From Nocardioides sp. JS614 (GTDB taxonomy: Bacteria > Actinomycetota > Actinomycetes > Propionibacteriales > Nocardioidaceae): 64,000 nt of DNA. This document shows positions 1 to 7,894 of the stretch, in pieces. The stretch is from positions 1,488,001 to 1,552,000 of the forward strand of contig NC_008699.1 in assembly GCF_000015265.1 (NCBI RefSeq), in the 5' to 3' direction. Under the pieces are notes generated by a model. The model made no database searches. It saw only the letters and a list, made by a program, of their open reading frames with translations, and was not told the DNA's origin. Numbering within the stretch: position 1 is the stretch's first letter; each line of letters starts with the position of its first letter. The position numbers and the translations under genes were made by a program.

Positions 1-615
1 TGGGGAAGCCGGGTTCGCCTCCGTGAGAAGGCGGCCGCCGTCGGTGAGCAGACTCCCGGCGGCGGCCGCGCTCCATGTCTCGCCCTGGGTGGCGACGCCG
101 TACGGCGCCACCGTCGCGGGGTCGTCGGCGCCCGGCGGGTCCCAGGGTGCGAACGAGTCCGGCTGCGACCAGATCTCGACCCCGACGTCGTGCACTCCCG
201 GGGGAACCGGGTCGGCGAAGCGGACCCCCATCGGCCGCAGCGAGCAGGCGAGCACCGGGAGCTCGTCGGCCCGATCCGCCCAGCGCTCCAGCGAGCCCGG
301 CCCGCACACGACGGCGGCGGGCTCCGCCGCATCGGGGCGGTCGTCCTCCGGGCCGGTCACGACCAGGCCGACGCTCCACGCTGCGCCCAGGAACACCGGT
401 CCGAGCCAGTGGGCGGGCAGGTCGATGCCCAGCGTCTGCCCGCGCTCGAGGTCGTGCTCCTCGACCAGCAGCGACCCCGCCTTCGCGACCCAGTTCGCGT
501 AGGTCGTCACGGACAGCTCGACCCGCTCGCCGCTCGCCTCGTCGTAGAACGTGATGAGCGGGCGGGAGGAGTCGGCGCGCAGCTGGCGCGCCAGGACGTC
601 GGCGAAGGTCGGCAC
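1..615 (-). CDS. TIGR03089 family protein (AMP-binding-like), 3' end cut off
   Basis: The reading frame opens at a GTG (613-615, minus strand) and runs off the left edge, so 205 codons are visible and the C-terminus is missing. The product begins VPTFADVLARQLRADSSRP and contains TTYANWVAKAGSLLVEE and DLPAHWLGPVFLGAAWS. These resemble the short acyl-adenylate-like proteins called TIGR03089 in actinobacteria, which look like the N-terminal part of an AMP-binding enzyme. No catalytic AMP-binding signature is visible in this part, and the family has no established reaction. The gene is divergent from manC, with only 17 bp between the two start codons, and the GTG lies 6 nt after a GAGGCT -10-like box, so the transcript is probably leaderless. 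The family name comes from recall of conserved segments and gene order. Confidence 0.72.
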   Translation of the reverse strand, partial: MPTFADVLARQLRADSSRPLITFYDEASGERVELSVTTYANWVAKAGSLLVEEHDLERGQTLGIDLPAHWLGPVFLGAAWSVGLVVTGPEDDRPDAAEPAAVVCGPGSLERWADRADELPVLACSLRPMGVRFADPVPPGVHDVGVEIWSQPDSFAPWDPPGADDPATVAPYGVATQGETWSAAAAGSLLTDGGRLLTEANPASP

Positions 616-620
616 GCCGC

Positions 621-627
621 TAGCCTC
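621..627. promoter_or_regulatory. Overlapping divergent -10 boxes for manC and TIGR03089
   Basis: TAGCCT (621-626, plus strand) ends 6 nt before the manC ATG at 633. On the minus strand GAGGCT (complement of 622-627) ends 6 nt before the GTG at 615. Both fit the leaderless actinobacterial arrangement, with transcription starting at the start codon. The two boxes share five base pairs, so polymerase could probably occupy only one direction at a time. Confidence 0.55.
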
Positions 628-632
628 TCAGC

Positions 633-1712
633 ATGGCTGCCGTCGACAACTTCTGGGCCGTGATCCCGGCGGGTGGGGCCGGCACGCGGCTGTGGCCGCT
701 GTCCCGCTCCTCGAGCCCGAAGTTCCTCCACGACCTGACCGGGCAGGGCCGGACCCTCCTCCAGGGGACGCACGACCGCCTGGCCCCGCTGGTCGCCGAC
801 CGCTTCGTCGTCGTGACCGGCGCGGCCCACCGCGCCGCCGTGCTCGAGCAGCTCCCGGAGGTGTCGCCCGAGCGGGTGCTGGGGGAGCCGGCTCCGCGTG
901 ACTCGATGGGCGCGATCGGGCTCGCGGCGGCGGTGCTGGAGCGGGAGGACCCCGACGCGGTGATGGGTTCGTTCGCGGCCGACCACGTGATCCCGGACCG
1001 GGCGGCGTTCGCCGAGGCGGTGCGGATCGCGGCCGAGGTGGCTCGCGACGACTGGCTGGTGACCCTCGGCATCCAGCCGGTGTTCCCCTCCTCGGCCTTC
1101 GGCTACATCCACCTGGGCGACCCGCTGGCCGGCCATGCCGGGGCGAGCGCCGTACGCGAGTTCGTCGAGAAGCCCTCGGTGCGCACCGCGACCGAGTACG
1201 TCGCCACCGGCCGCTACCGCTGGAACGCGGGCATGTTCGTGGTCCGTCCGACCGTGCTGCTCGACCTACTGGCTACCTGGCACGCCGAGTTCGCCGGGGC
1301 GCTGCGCGCGATCGCCGCCGACCCGGCACGGCTCGAGGAGCTCTGGCCGGGGCTGCCGAAGATCGCGCTCGACCACGCCGTGGCGGAGCCGGCGGCCGCC
1401 GCCGGTCGGGTCGCATGCGTGCCGTCGTCCTTCCACTGGGACGACGTCGGCGACTTCGACTCGCTGGCGGCCCTGCTGGGAACGACCGCCACGGCGACCA
1501 CGATCCTCGGCGACGCCGACCTGGTCCGGGTCGTCGACGCCAGCGGGCTGGTGGTCCCGGGCTCCGGCCGAACGATCGCCGTCGTCGGCCTCGACGACGT
1601 GGTGGTCGTCGACACCCCCGACGCGGTGCTCGTCACGACCCGCTCCCGGGCCCAGGAGGTCAAGCAGGTCGTCGAGGCGCTCAAGGCCGACGGGCGCGCC
1701 GACCTGACCTGA
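633..1712 (+). CDS. manC: Mannose-1-phosphate guanylyltransferase
   Basis: This 359-residue enzyme should make GDP-mannose from mannose-1-phosphate and GTP in the cytosol, feeding mannosylation of lipids, glycans and proteins. The nucleotidyltransferase signature PAGGAGTRLWPLSRSSSPKF lies at about residues 12-31, and FVEKPS, typical of sugar-nucleotide pyrophosphorylases, near the middle. A left-handed helix-like C-terminal section follows. The length fits the single-domain GMP type without a fused isomerase. The ATG follows a TAGCCT box by 6 nt with no Shine-Dalgarno sequence, which supports a leaderless start. The partner phosphomannomutase is at 20756-22165, as in mycobacterial synteny. 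The gene converges on the DUF3105 gene 25 bp downstream. Confidence 0.93.
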   Translation: MAAVDNFWAVIPAGGAGTRLWPLSRSSSPKFLHDLTGQGRTLLQGTHDRLAPLVADRFVVVTGAAHRAAVLEQLPEVSPERVLGEPAPRDSMGAIGLAAAVLEREDPDAVMGSFAADHVIPDRAAFAEAVRIAAEVARDDWLVTLGIQPVFPSSAFGYIHLGDPLAGHAGASAVREFVEKPSVRTATEYVATGRYRWNAGMFVVRPTVLLDLLATWHAEFAGALRAIAADPARLEELWPGLPKIALDHAVAEPAAAAGRVACVPSSFHWDDVGDFDSLAALLGTTATATTILGDADLVRVVDASGLVVPGSGRTIAVVGLDDVVVVDTPDAVLVTTRSRAQEVKQVVEALKADGRADLT

Positions 1713-1737
1713 GCTGAGCAGAACGTTCGGTGGCAGC

Positions 1738-2493
1738 TCACATCGCGTTGGGCTCGGGGGAGTCGAAGTACGGGTACTTCTTCATGAACGAGTCGAGCGC
1801 GGCGCCGCTGATCTCGGTGCAGTACTGCCAGACGCCCTCCTGCTTGGAGGCGTCGGTCTCGCCGGTGCCGCCCGCGGACCAGTGCGTGAACGCGATGTGC
1901 TGACCGTCGGGGAAGCTCGTGCCGTTCTCGTCCGCGGAGGTCCACGGCAGGGCGATGAACTTGTAGCGGAAGTTCTCGGTGCCCGCGAACTTCTCGGCGA
2001 TCGCGCGCAGCTCGTTCAGGTCGGCGTCGTTCTCGGCGATGGTGTCGTCGTACCACAGCAGCGTGTACCCGTGCTCGAGGTTGTGCACCAGCGCCTCGAG
2101 CTCGGGCCGGTCCTCGGCGGTGTAGAACTTGCGCGCGAACGGTGCGGGAGCGACGCCCGACTCGTTCCAGTGCGCGCCGAACGCCGGCGGAGCGTCGGTG
2201 TACTCGACCGGCGTGCCGGTCGGCACGTGGTTCTGGTTGCCGTCGGCCTTCTTCGTCTCGATGTCCTGGCAAGCGGACGCCGGCGCCCCGATGTCGGCGA
2301 GGGCGAGCTGGTCGAACTCCCGGCCGTCCCACCAGTCCTTGATCGGCTTGTACGCCGCGGCTCCGATGATCAGCACGGCGACCAGGATGCACACGCCGAC
2401 GATCGCGAGGCCGCGCCGTTGGTCGGCGCTTCGCTGCTTCTTGCGCATCCGGTCGATGACCGCCTGGCGGTCGTTCTTGGCGGGCTTGGCCAC
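1738..2493 (-). CDS. DUF3105 domain-containing membrane-anchored protein
   Basis: A 251-residue protein with a basic N-terminus (KNDRQAVIDRMRKKQRSADQRR), one transmembrane helix at about residues 28-48 (GLAIVGVCILVAVLIIGAAA) and an extracytoplasmic domain. The segment HVPTGTPVEYTDAPPAFGAH, followed by HNLEHGYTLLWYDD, matches the conserved histidine-rich core of DUF3105. The family is widespread in actinobacteria and its function is unknown. The GTG start has a GAGGA motif 8 nt upstream. The gene lies downstream of fbiB on the same strand with 62 bp between, so co-transcription is possible but not shown. Confidence 0.85.
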   Translation of the reverse strand: MAKPAKNDRQAVIDRMRKKQRSADQRRGLAIVGVCILVAVLIIGAAAYKPIKDWWDGREFDQLALADIGAPASACQDIETKKADGNQNHVPTGTPVEYTDAPPAFGAHWNESGVAPAPFARKFYTAEDRPELEALVHNLEHGYTLLWYDDTIAENDADLNELRAIAEKFAGTENFRYKFIALPWTSADENGTSFPDGQHIAFTHWSAGGTGETDASKQEGVWQYCTEISGAALDSFMKKYPYFDSPEPNAM

Positions 2494-2555
2494 GGTGTTC
2501 GTCCTCGGTGTTGCGGGCGTGGTCGGGTCGGTCGTCGGCAGAGTCTACGGGTGCC

Positions 2556-3521
2556 TCAGTGCGGTGTCGGCCGCAACCGCGTCTTGCTCGGTGAATCGGT
2601 GGGCAACACGTCCCAGCCGTGGGCGAAGGCCAGGGCTGCGACCGGGCGGACCAGTCCGCGCGGCACGGTGAGCAGCAGCTCGGCGGGCCCGGCGCCGATC
2701 GAGCGCGAGGCGACCAGCCCGAGGGTGTCGGCGATCACCGCCGCCAGCTCCTCGGCCGCGACGGGCGCGCCGAACGGCGCCCGGTCGGCGGCGTCCCCCT
2801 TCAGGGCCCGGATCACGGCCTCGCGGGCGCCGTACCCGAACAGGTCGCCGCCCTCATCACGGACCAGTGCTGCGGCGCCGGGACCGTCCTCGCCGGGCGG
2901 CAGCACCAGGTCGCCGCGTCCGCGCACGACCGCGAACGGACGACCGCCGAGCTTGCCCTGCGCGAGCTCGGCCATGCCCGCCACCTCGTCCGCGACGGCA
3001 GGGAGGGTGACGGCGAGCTCGTTTCCCCACGCATCGGTCCGCCCGGCGTACTCCTCGGCCACGACCAGCCCGGCGGCGCCGATCGCGATGTCGGTCTGGC
3101 CCTCGCGCCAGGCGCGTCCGGCGGTGTCGGTGACGACCACCGCGACGTTGCGCCCGGTGCGCTGCCGGATCCCCTCGCGCAGGCCACGGGCGGATGCGTC
3201 GGGGTCGAGAGGGAGCAGCAGCACCTGGCCGGCCGGCACGTTGGAGCTGTCGATGCCGGCCGCCGCCATGGTCAGGCCCAGGTGGGTGCGCACGATCGTG
3301 GTCCCGCCACGGCGGGCCACCACCCGGGCCGTCTCGCCGGCGAGCGCCTGCTCCCTGGTGCCGGCCCGCACCCGGCCCTCGGCCTTGCTGACCACCTTGC
3401 TCGTCACGGCCACGATGTCGCCGTCGGCGAGCTCGGTCAGCGCCACGAGCAGCTCGACCAGGTCGTCGCCGGGGTGGATCTCCGGCGCGCCGTCGGGGGC
3501 GGTGACCTCGAGGTGCGTCAT
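2556..3521 (-). CDS. fbiB: Coenzyme F420-0:L-glutamate ligase (CofE-type)
   Basis: This 321-residue enzyme should add glutamates to F420-0 (GTP- and metal-dependent) in cytosolic F420 synthesis. CofE-type motifs include DIVAVTSKVVSKAEGRV, DSSNVPAGQVLLLPLDPDAS and VVVTDTAGRAWREGQTDIAIG. Mycobacterial FbiB is about 450 residues because it carries a C-terminal FMN-binding nitroreductase-like domain. Here only about 80 residues follow the ligase, and they contain no nitroreductase motif that I can see. The ATG overlaps the fbiA stop by 4 bp (ATGA), indicating translational coupling. No fbiC or fbiD is in the window. The short form means the dehydro-F420-0 reductase step must be encoded elsewhere or be done differently. 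Confidence 0.9.
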   Translation of the reverse strand: MTHLEVTAPDGAPEIHPGDDLVELLVALTELADGDIVAVTSKVVSKAEGRVRAGTREQALAGETARVVARRGGTTIVRTHLGLTMAAAGIDSSNVPAGQVLLLPLDPDASARGLREGIRQRTGRNVAVVVTDTAGRAWREGQTDIAIGAAGLVVAEEYAGRTDAWGNELAVTLPAVADEVAGMAELAQGKLGGRPFAVVRGRGDLVLPPGEDGPGAAALVRDEGGDLFGYGAREAVIRALKGDAADRAPFGAPVAAEELAAVIADTLGLVASRSIGAGPAELLLTVPRGLVRPVAALAFAHGWDVLPTDSPSKTRLRPTPH

Positions 3522-4531
3522 CCGCGGACCAGCTCGATGGCGGCCGCCGCCATGGCAGCGGTCGCATCCGGATCGGTCATCATCAGCGGCACGGCCCGGC
3601 ACGCCAGGCCACCGGCGAGCACCCGGTCGACCTGGTCGCCGTCGACCTCGTCGACCAGCCACCCGTCGAGCACGCCGTCCGCCGAGCGGGCGCCGTAGTG
3701 CAGGCCGACTCCGGCGGCGCTCACCTCCAGGCCGAGCGAGCCGAGCAGCTGGTTGGCCATGCCGCGCACGTGGCTGCCGCCGACGATGGGGGAGAGGCCC
3801 ACGACCGGTGCCCGGGTCACGGTGAGGGCGTCTCGCACTCCGGGGACCCCGAGGATCGTCCCGATGGACACCACCGGGTTGGACGGCGGCAGCACCACCA
3901 GGTCGGCGTCGATGATCGCGTCGACCACCCCGGGGGCGGGGGTCGCCTGGTCGAGGCCGACGACCACGACGGCCTCCGCGGGCACCTCGGCCCGCAGCCG
4001 CACCCAGTACTCCTGGAAGTGCACGACCTTGCGGCCACTGGGCGACTCGGCGTCGGCGAGGGCCACGTGGGTCTCGACCCGGTCGTCGGTCATCGGCAGG
4101 AGCCGGAGCCGGTCCCCGTGGGCTGGGTGCAGCCACCGCTTGCAGAGGGCCTCGGTGACCTGGGACAGCGGATAGCCGGCGTCGAGCATCTGGGTGCGCA
4201 CCAGGTGGGTGGCGATGTCGCGGTCCCCGAGGCCGAACCAGGTGGGCTCCACGCCGTACGTCGCCAGCTCCTCCTTGACGCTCCACGTCTCGTCGCGTCG
4301 GCCCCAGCCGCGCTCGGTGTCGATCCCGTCGCCCAGGGTGTACATGACCGTGTCGAGGTCGGGGCACACCTTGAGGCCGTGGATCCACAAGTCGTCGGCG
4401 GTGTTCGCGACGACGGTCACCACCGCGTCGGCTGCGACACCGGGGAGCGCGCCGGCGGTGATGCCGTGCAGCAGCCCCTGGAGGAATCGGGCGCCGCCCA
4501 TGCCGCCGGACAGCACGGTGATCTTCTGCAT
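3518..4531 (-). CDS. fbiA: 2-phospho-L-lactate/PEP transferase of F420 synthesis (CofD)
   Basis: CofD/FbiA transfers the phospholactyl or phosphoenolpyruvyl group from its GDP-activated donor to the deazaflavin Fo, giving (dehydro-)F420-0. The protein begins MQKITVLSGGMGGARFLQGL, the family's nucleotide-binding loop. VANTADDLWIHGLKVCPDLD and PSNPVVSIGTILGVPG are also typical. I chose the ATG at 4531 (337 residues) rather than an upstream GTG because the extra 18 residues look non-homologous. It is first of a two-gene operon with fbiB. It is divergent from the whiB gene, the same neighbour as in mycobacteria. Confidence 0.93.
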   Translation of the reverse strand: MQKITVLSGGMGGARFLQGLLHGITAGALPGVAADAVVTVVANTADDLWIHGLKVCPDLDTVMYTLGDGIDTERGWGRRDETWSVKEELATYGVEPTWFGLGDRDIATHLVRTQMLDAGYPLSQVTEALCKRWLHPAHGDRLRLLPMTDDRVETHVALADAESPSGRKVVHFQEYWVRLRAEVPAEAVVVVGLDQATPAPGVVDAIIDADLVVLPPSNPVVSIGTILGVPGVRDALTVTRAPVVGLSPIVGGSHVRGMANQLLGSLGLEVSAAGVGLHYGARSADGVLDGWLVDEVDGDQVDRVLAGGLACRAVPLMMTDPDATAAMAAAAIELVRG

Positions 4532-4598
4532 GCGGACACCTTGCCGCACGGATGCGGCCCGTAGATCGCCGGTCCGGTGCCCCATAGCAGATCCGGGG

Positions 4599-4628
4599 TT
4601 GACTTTCGGGGTACGACAGGCATGTAAT
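4599..4628 (+). promoter_or_regulatory. Candidate sigma-A promoter of whiB
   Basis: TTGACT (4599-4604), 18 bp of spacer, then TGTAAT (4623-4628) gives a good -35/-10 pair in a relatively AT-rich part of the 156-bp gap between the divergent fbiA and whiB starts. It would leave a 5' leader of about 50 nt before the GTG at 4688. Unlike many genes in this window, whiB would therefore have a leader. Confidence 0.45.
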
Positions 4629-4687
4629 TCCCACAGTGTCGTTCACGATGTGGGGAGCGGCCGTATCGGGTCGAAAGGGCGAGTGCC

Positions 4688-4942
4688 GTGAGAGAACTCT
4701 TTCTCCTCGACGGGGACGCCGAGGAAGCAGGCTGGCAGGAACGTGCGCTGTGCGCACAGACCGACCCCGAGGCGTTCTTCCCTGAAAAGGGAGGGTCGAC
4801 GAGGGAGGCCAAGAAGGTCTGCCTGACGTGTGAGGTGCGAGACGACTGTCTCGAGTACGCCTTGATGAACGACGAGCGCTTCGGCATCTGGGGCGGGCTC
4901 TCCGAGCGGGAGCGCCGCAAGCTGAAGAAGCGGGCCGTCTGA
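4688..4942 (+). CDS. whiB2: WhiB-family iron-sulfur transcriptional regulator (WhiB2/WhmD-like)
   Basis: An 84-residue Wbl protein. Four cysteines (C22, C45, C48, C54) in the pattern C-x22-C-x2-C-x5-C would bind a [4Fe-4S] cluster. The G66-I67-W68-G69-G70 turn and the basic tail RERRKLKKRA complete the family signature. Wbl proteins bind the principal sigma factor and redirect transcription. WhiB2/WhmD controls septation and cell division in mycobacteria and streptomycetes. Its position beside fbiA and upstream of the mannose genes matches whiB2 in M. tuberculosis, which is the reason for this paralog call. The start is a GTG. Confidence 0.9.
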   Translation: MRELFLLDGDAEEAGWQERALCAQTDPEAFFPEKGGSTREAKKVCLTCEVRDDCLEYALMNDERFGIWGGLSERERRKLKKRAV

Positions 4943-5024
4943 CACCGAGGAGACCGCCGAGGTCACCCCTGGGGCCGGCGCCGCGGAGCTGAGCGCCGGC
5001 CGAGGGGCCTCACCTACCGGCCGT

Positions 5025-5030
5025 TAGGGT
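5025..5030 (+). promoter_or_regulatory. -10 box of a leaderless transcript
   Basis: TAGGGT ends 8 nt before the GTG start of the glycosyltransferase at 5039, and there is no purine-rich ribosome-binding site in between. Confidence 0.45.
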
Positions 5031-5038
5031 TCGGGATC

Positions 5039-7894
5039 GTGGGTTCCTCGGTCTCAGCGCTGCTCGTCAGCCACGACGGCGCTCGCTGGCTGCCCTCCGT
5101 GATCGAGGGGCTGCAGGCCCAGCGCACGCCGGTCGACGACGTCGTGGTCGTCGACACGACCAGCAGGGACGGCAGCGCCGACCTGCTCCACGACGCGTTC
5201 GGGGAGGTCGTCTCGGCGCCGGGCGCCACGTCGTTCCCGGCCGCGGTGGCCCTGGGACTCGACGAGCTGCGCCGCCGCGGCTCCACCAGCGAGTGGGTCT
5301 GGATCCTCCACGACGACGCCAACCCCGACCCGGGAGCGCTTGCCGCGCTGCTGGCAGCGGCGGCCGCCGACCCCGGCGTCGACATCCTCGGACCGAAGCT
5401 GCGGGAGTGGCCCTCCCTCAAGCGGCTCCTCGAGCTCGGGGTCACCATCTCCGCCACCGGCCGTCGGCAGACCGGCCTCGAGCGCGGTGAGTACGACCAG
5501 GGTCAGCACGACGAGATCCGCGAGGTCCTCGCCGTCAACACCGCAGGCATGCTCGTGCGGCGCGCGGTGCTCGAGGGGCTGGGTGGCCTCGACCCGCAGC
5601 TGCCGATCTTCGGCAACGACATCGACTTCGGCTGGCGGGCCGCCATGGCCGGGCACCGCACGGTCGTCGTCCCGGACGCCGTGGTGTTCCACGCGGAGGC
5701 GGCCCATCGCGGCCTGCGGCGCACGCCGCTGACCGGGCGGCACACGCACTACCAGGAGCGCCGCGCCGCGCTGTACACCCTGCTGGTCAACGCCCGCCGT
5801 CGCTCGCTGCTGTGGCTCACGATCCGGCTGGCGTTCGGCACCGTGCTGCGGATGATCGGCTTCCTGCTGGTCCGCGCCGTCGGCGAGGCGCTGGACGACC
5901 TGGCCGCGTTGCTGTCGATCTACACCCATCCCGGCGAGGTGCGTGCGGCGCGGCGGGCCCGCCGCGCCCGCGGGCCCCTCCTGGAGGAGCGCGCCCGTCC
6001 GTTGCTCGCGCCGTGGTGGCTGCCCTATCGGCACGGCCTGGACTTCCTCGGCGACCTGGTCACGGCGGCGACCAACCAGGCGCAGGACATCGCCGAGCGG
6101 CGTCGGATCCCGGCGGCCCAGCACGCGCCCGCGAGCACCGTCGCCCGACCGCGCACCGAGGAGGACGAGCTCGCCGAGGACACCGGCGCGGTGGCCCGCT
6201 TCCTGACCAACCCGGTGGCCCTCGCGCTCGCCATCGTCGTCCTCGCCGCGCTGGTCGGCGGCCGGGAGGCCCTCGGCAGCGTGGCCGGCGGCGGGCTCTC
6301 GCCGACACCGGCCGGCGCATCGGACTGGTGGCGCCTCCACACCGAGACCTGGCACCAGCTCGGCACCGGGACGGCCGTCCCGGCCCCGCCGTACCTGCTC
6401 CCCTTGGCGCTGCTGGCCACGCTGCTCGGTGGCAGCGCGTCGGCTGCGGTGTCGGTGGTGCTCGTGCTGGCGGTGCCGGTCGGCCTCTGGGGGGCGTGGC
6501 GGTTCCTGCGGGTCGTCGGGCGGCTCGTGACCCCGGCCGGCGCACCGCGCCGGGCGCTGCTGTGGGGCTCGGTCACCTGGGCGCTGGTGCCGGTCGTCAG
6601 TGGCGGCTGGGGCGACGGGCGCCTCGGCGTCGTGGTGGTCGCGGCGCTGCTGCCCTGGCTCGCCCACGCGGCTCTCGGCTTCGCGGACCCGGACGCCGAC
6701 CGCCGCTGGCGGGCGGCCTGGCGGACCGGGCTGCTCCTGGCGGTGAGTGCCGCCTTCGCGCCCGTGCTCTGGCTGTTCGCGGGGCTGCTCGGCCTGGTGG
6801 TCCTCGCTGCGGCGTTCGCGATCGTCCGCGGTACGGGCCGCGACCGGTCGGTCTGGGGGCCGCCGGCCACCGCGCTCGGTCTGGTCCCGCTGCTGCTCGC
6901 CCCCTGGTGGATCCCGGCCATCCAGCGCGGCGCCGCGGAGGCCCTGGTGCTCGACGTCGGCCGGCTGCCCGGACCGGAGGTGGACGGGCTCGGCCTGCTC
7001 AGCGGCCGACTCGGCGACCTCGGCGCTCCGTGGTGGCTGGGCGTCGTGCTCGCGGTCCTGGCCGTGCTCGCGTTGGTGCCGCGGACGACGCGGATCCCCG
7101 TGCTGGTGTGCTGGGTGGTCGCCGCGGTCGCGGCGGTCCTGGCCGCGGCGCTCGGTGCCGTGACGGTCTCGATGGCGGCGACCTCCGCCGAGGCCGGCCT
7201 CGGTGCGCTGGTCGTGGTGCTCCAGGGGGCGCTCGTGGTTGCTGTCACCACGGGAGCGATCACCGCCGGCCGGGGGGCCGGGGCGTCGTGGCGCCGGGTC
7301 GTCGCTGTGGGGCTCGCGCTGGTGGCCGCCGCCGTGCCGGTCGGTGGGCTCGCCTGGTGGCTCGGCGGAGCCGATCCCGCGATCGCCGACGGCATCGAGA
7401 CCGACATCCCCGTGTACATGGTGCAGAGCTCCGAGAGTGGTGCCTCGCACGGGATCCTCGTGGTCCGCGGCAGCGTCGAGGACGGCCTGACCTTCACCGT
7501 GCGCCGCGGCGACGGCGTGACGCTCGGGGAGGACGAGATCCTCGACCTCACCGGTGCCGACACGTCGTTCACCGCCCAGGTTCGTGAGCTCGTCTCCCGG
7601 CCGACCCCGGGCGTGATCGACCGGATCGCGCAGAGCGGCATCGAGTACGTCGTTCTGCCCTCGCCCGCCGACGGCGACGTCGCCGCGGTGCTGGACGCTG
7701 CGCCCGGCCTGGTCCAGGCGAGCGCGGAGGACCGCAGCACGCGGGCCTGGCAGGTGGACCGCCCGCTCGACTCCTCGGCCCTTGAGGGCCCGACCTCGTG
7801 GCTGCGGGTGCTCCTCCTCGTCGTCCAGGGAGCGGCGTTGCTCGTGGTCGCCGTGCTCTGCCTGCCCACCACCAACCGGAGGCGGTCGTCGTGA
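5039..7894 (+). CDS. Large membrane glycosyltransferase, family 2
   Basis: A 951-residue protein with an N-terminal GT2 (GT-A fold) domain over about residues 1-260: SVSALLVSHDGARWLPSVIEG, then VVVDTTSRDGS, WVWILHDDANPDPGAL (the DDxN nucleotide-binding motif) and FGNDIDFGWRAAMAG. A basic linker follows, then about ten or more hydrophobic helices from about residue 395 to 790, and a soluble C-terminal segment ending in another helix. The architecture suggests a polymer- or lipid-linked sugar transferase that also exports or anchors its product; acceptor and sugar are unknown. It is coupled to the following DUF5719 gene by a 4-bp overlap, a pair I recall as conserved near whiB in actinobacteria. 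The start is a probably leaderless GTG. Confidence 0.85.
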   Translation: MGSSVSALLVSHDGARWLPSVIEGLQAQRTPVDDVVVVDTTSRDGSADLLHDAFGEVVSAPGATSFPAAVALGLDELRRRGSTSEWVWILHDDANPDPGALAALLAAAAADPGVDILGPKLREWPSLKRLLELGVTISATGRRQTGLERGEYDQGQHDEIREVLAVNTAGMLVRRAVLEGLGGLDPQLPIFGNDIDFGWRAAMAGHRTVVVPDAVVFHAEAAHRGLRRTPLTGRHTHYQERRAALYTLLVNARRRSLLWLTIRLAFGTVLRMIGFLLVRAVGEALDDLAALLSIYTHPGEVRAARRARRARGPLLEERARPLLAPWWLPYRHGLDFLGDLVTAATNQAQDIAERRRIPAAQHAPASTVARPRTEEDELAEDTGAVARFLTNPVALALAIVVLAALVGGREALGSVAGGGLSPTPAGASDWWRLHTETWHQLGTGTAVPAPPYLLPLALLATLLGGSASAAVSVVLVLAVPVGLWGAWRFLRVVGRLVTPAGAPRRALLWGSVTWALVPVVSGGWGDGRLGVVVVAALLPWLAHAALGFADPDADRRWRAAWRTGLLLAVSAAFAPVLWLFAGLLGLVVLAAAFAIVRGTGRDRSVWGPPATALGLVPLLLAPWWIPAIQRGAAEALVLDVGRLPGPEVDGLGLLSGRLGDLGAPWWLGVVLAVLAVLALVPRTTRIPVLVCWVVAAVAAVLAAALGAVTVSMAATSAEAGLGALVVVLQGALVVAVTTGAITAGRGAGASWRRVVAVGLALVAAAVPVGGLAWWLGGADPAIADGIETDIPVYMVQSSESGASHGILVVRGSVEDGLTFTVRRGDGVTLGEDEILDLTGADTSFTAQVRELVSRPTPGVIDRIAQSGIEYVVLPSPADGDVAAVLDAAPGLVQASAEDRSTRAWQVDRPLDSSALEGPTSWLRVLLLVVQGAALLVVAVLCLPTTNRRRSS

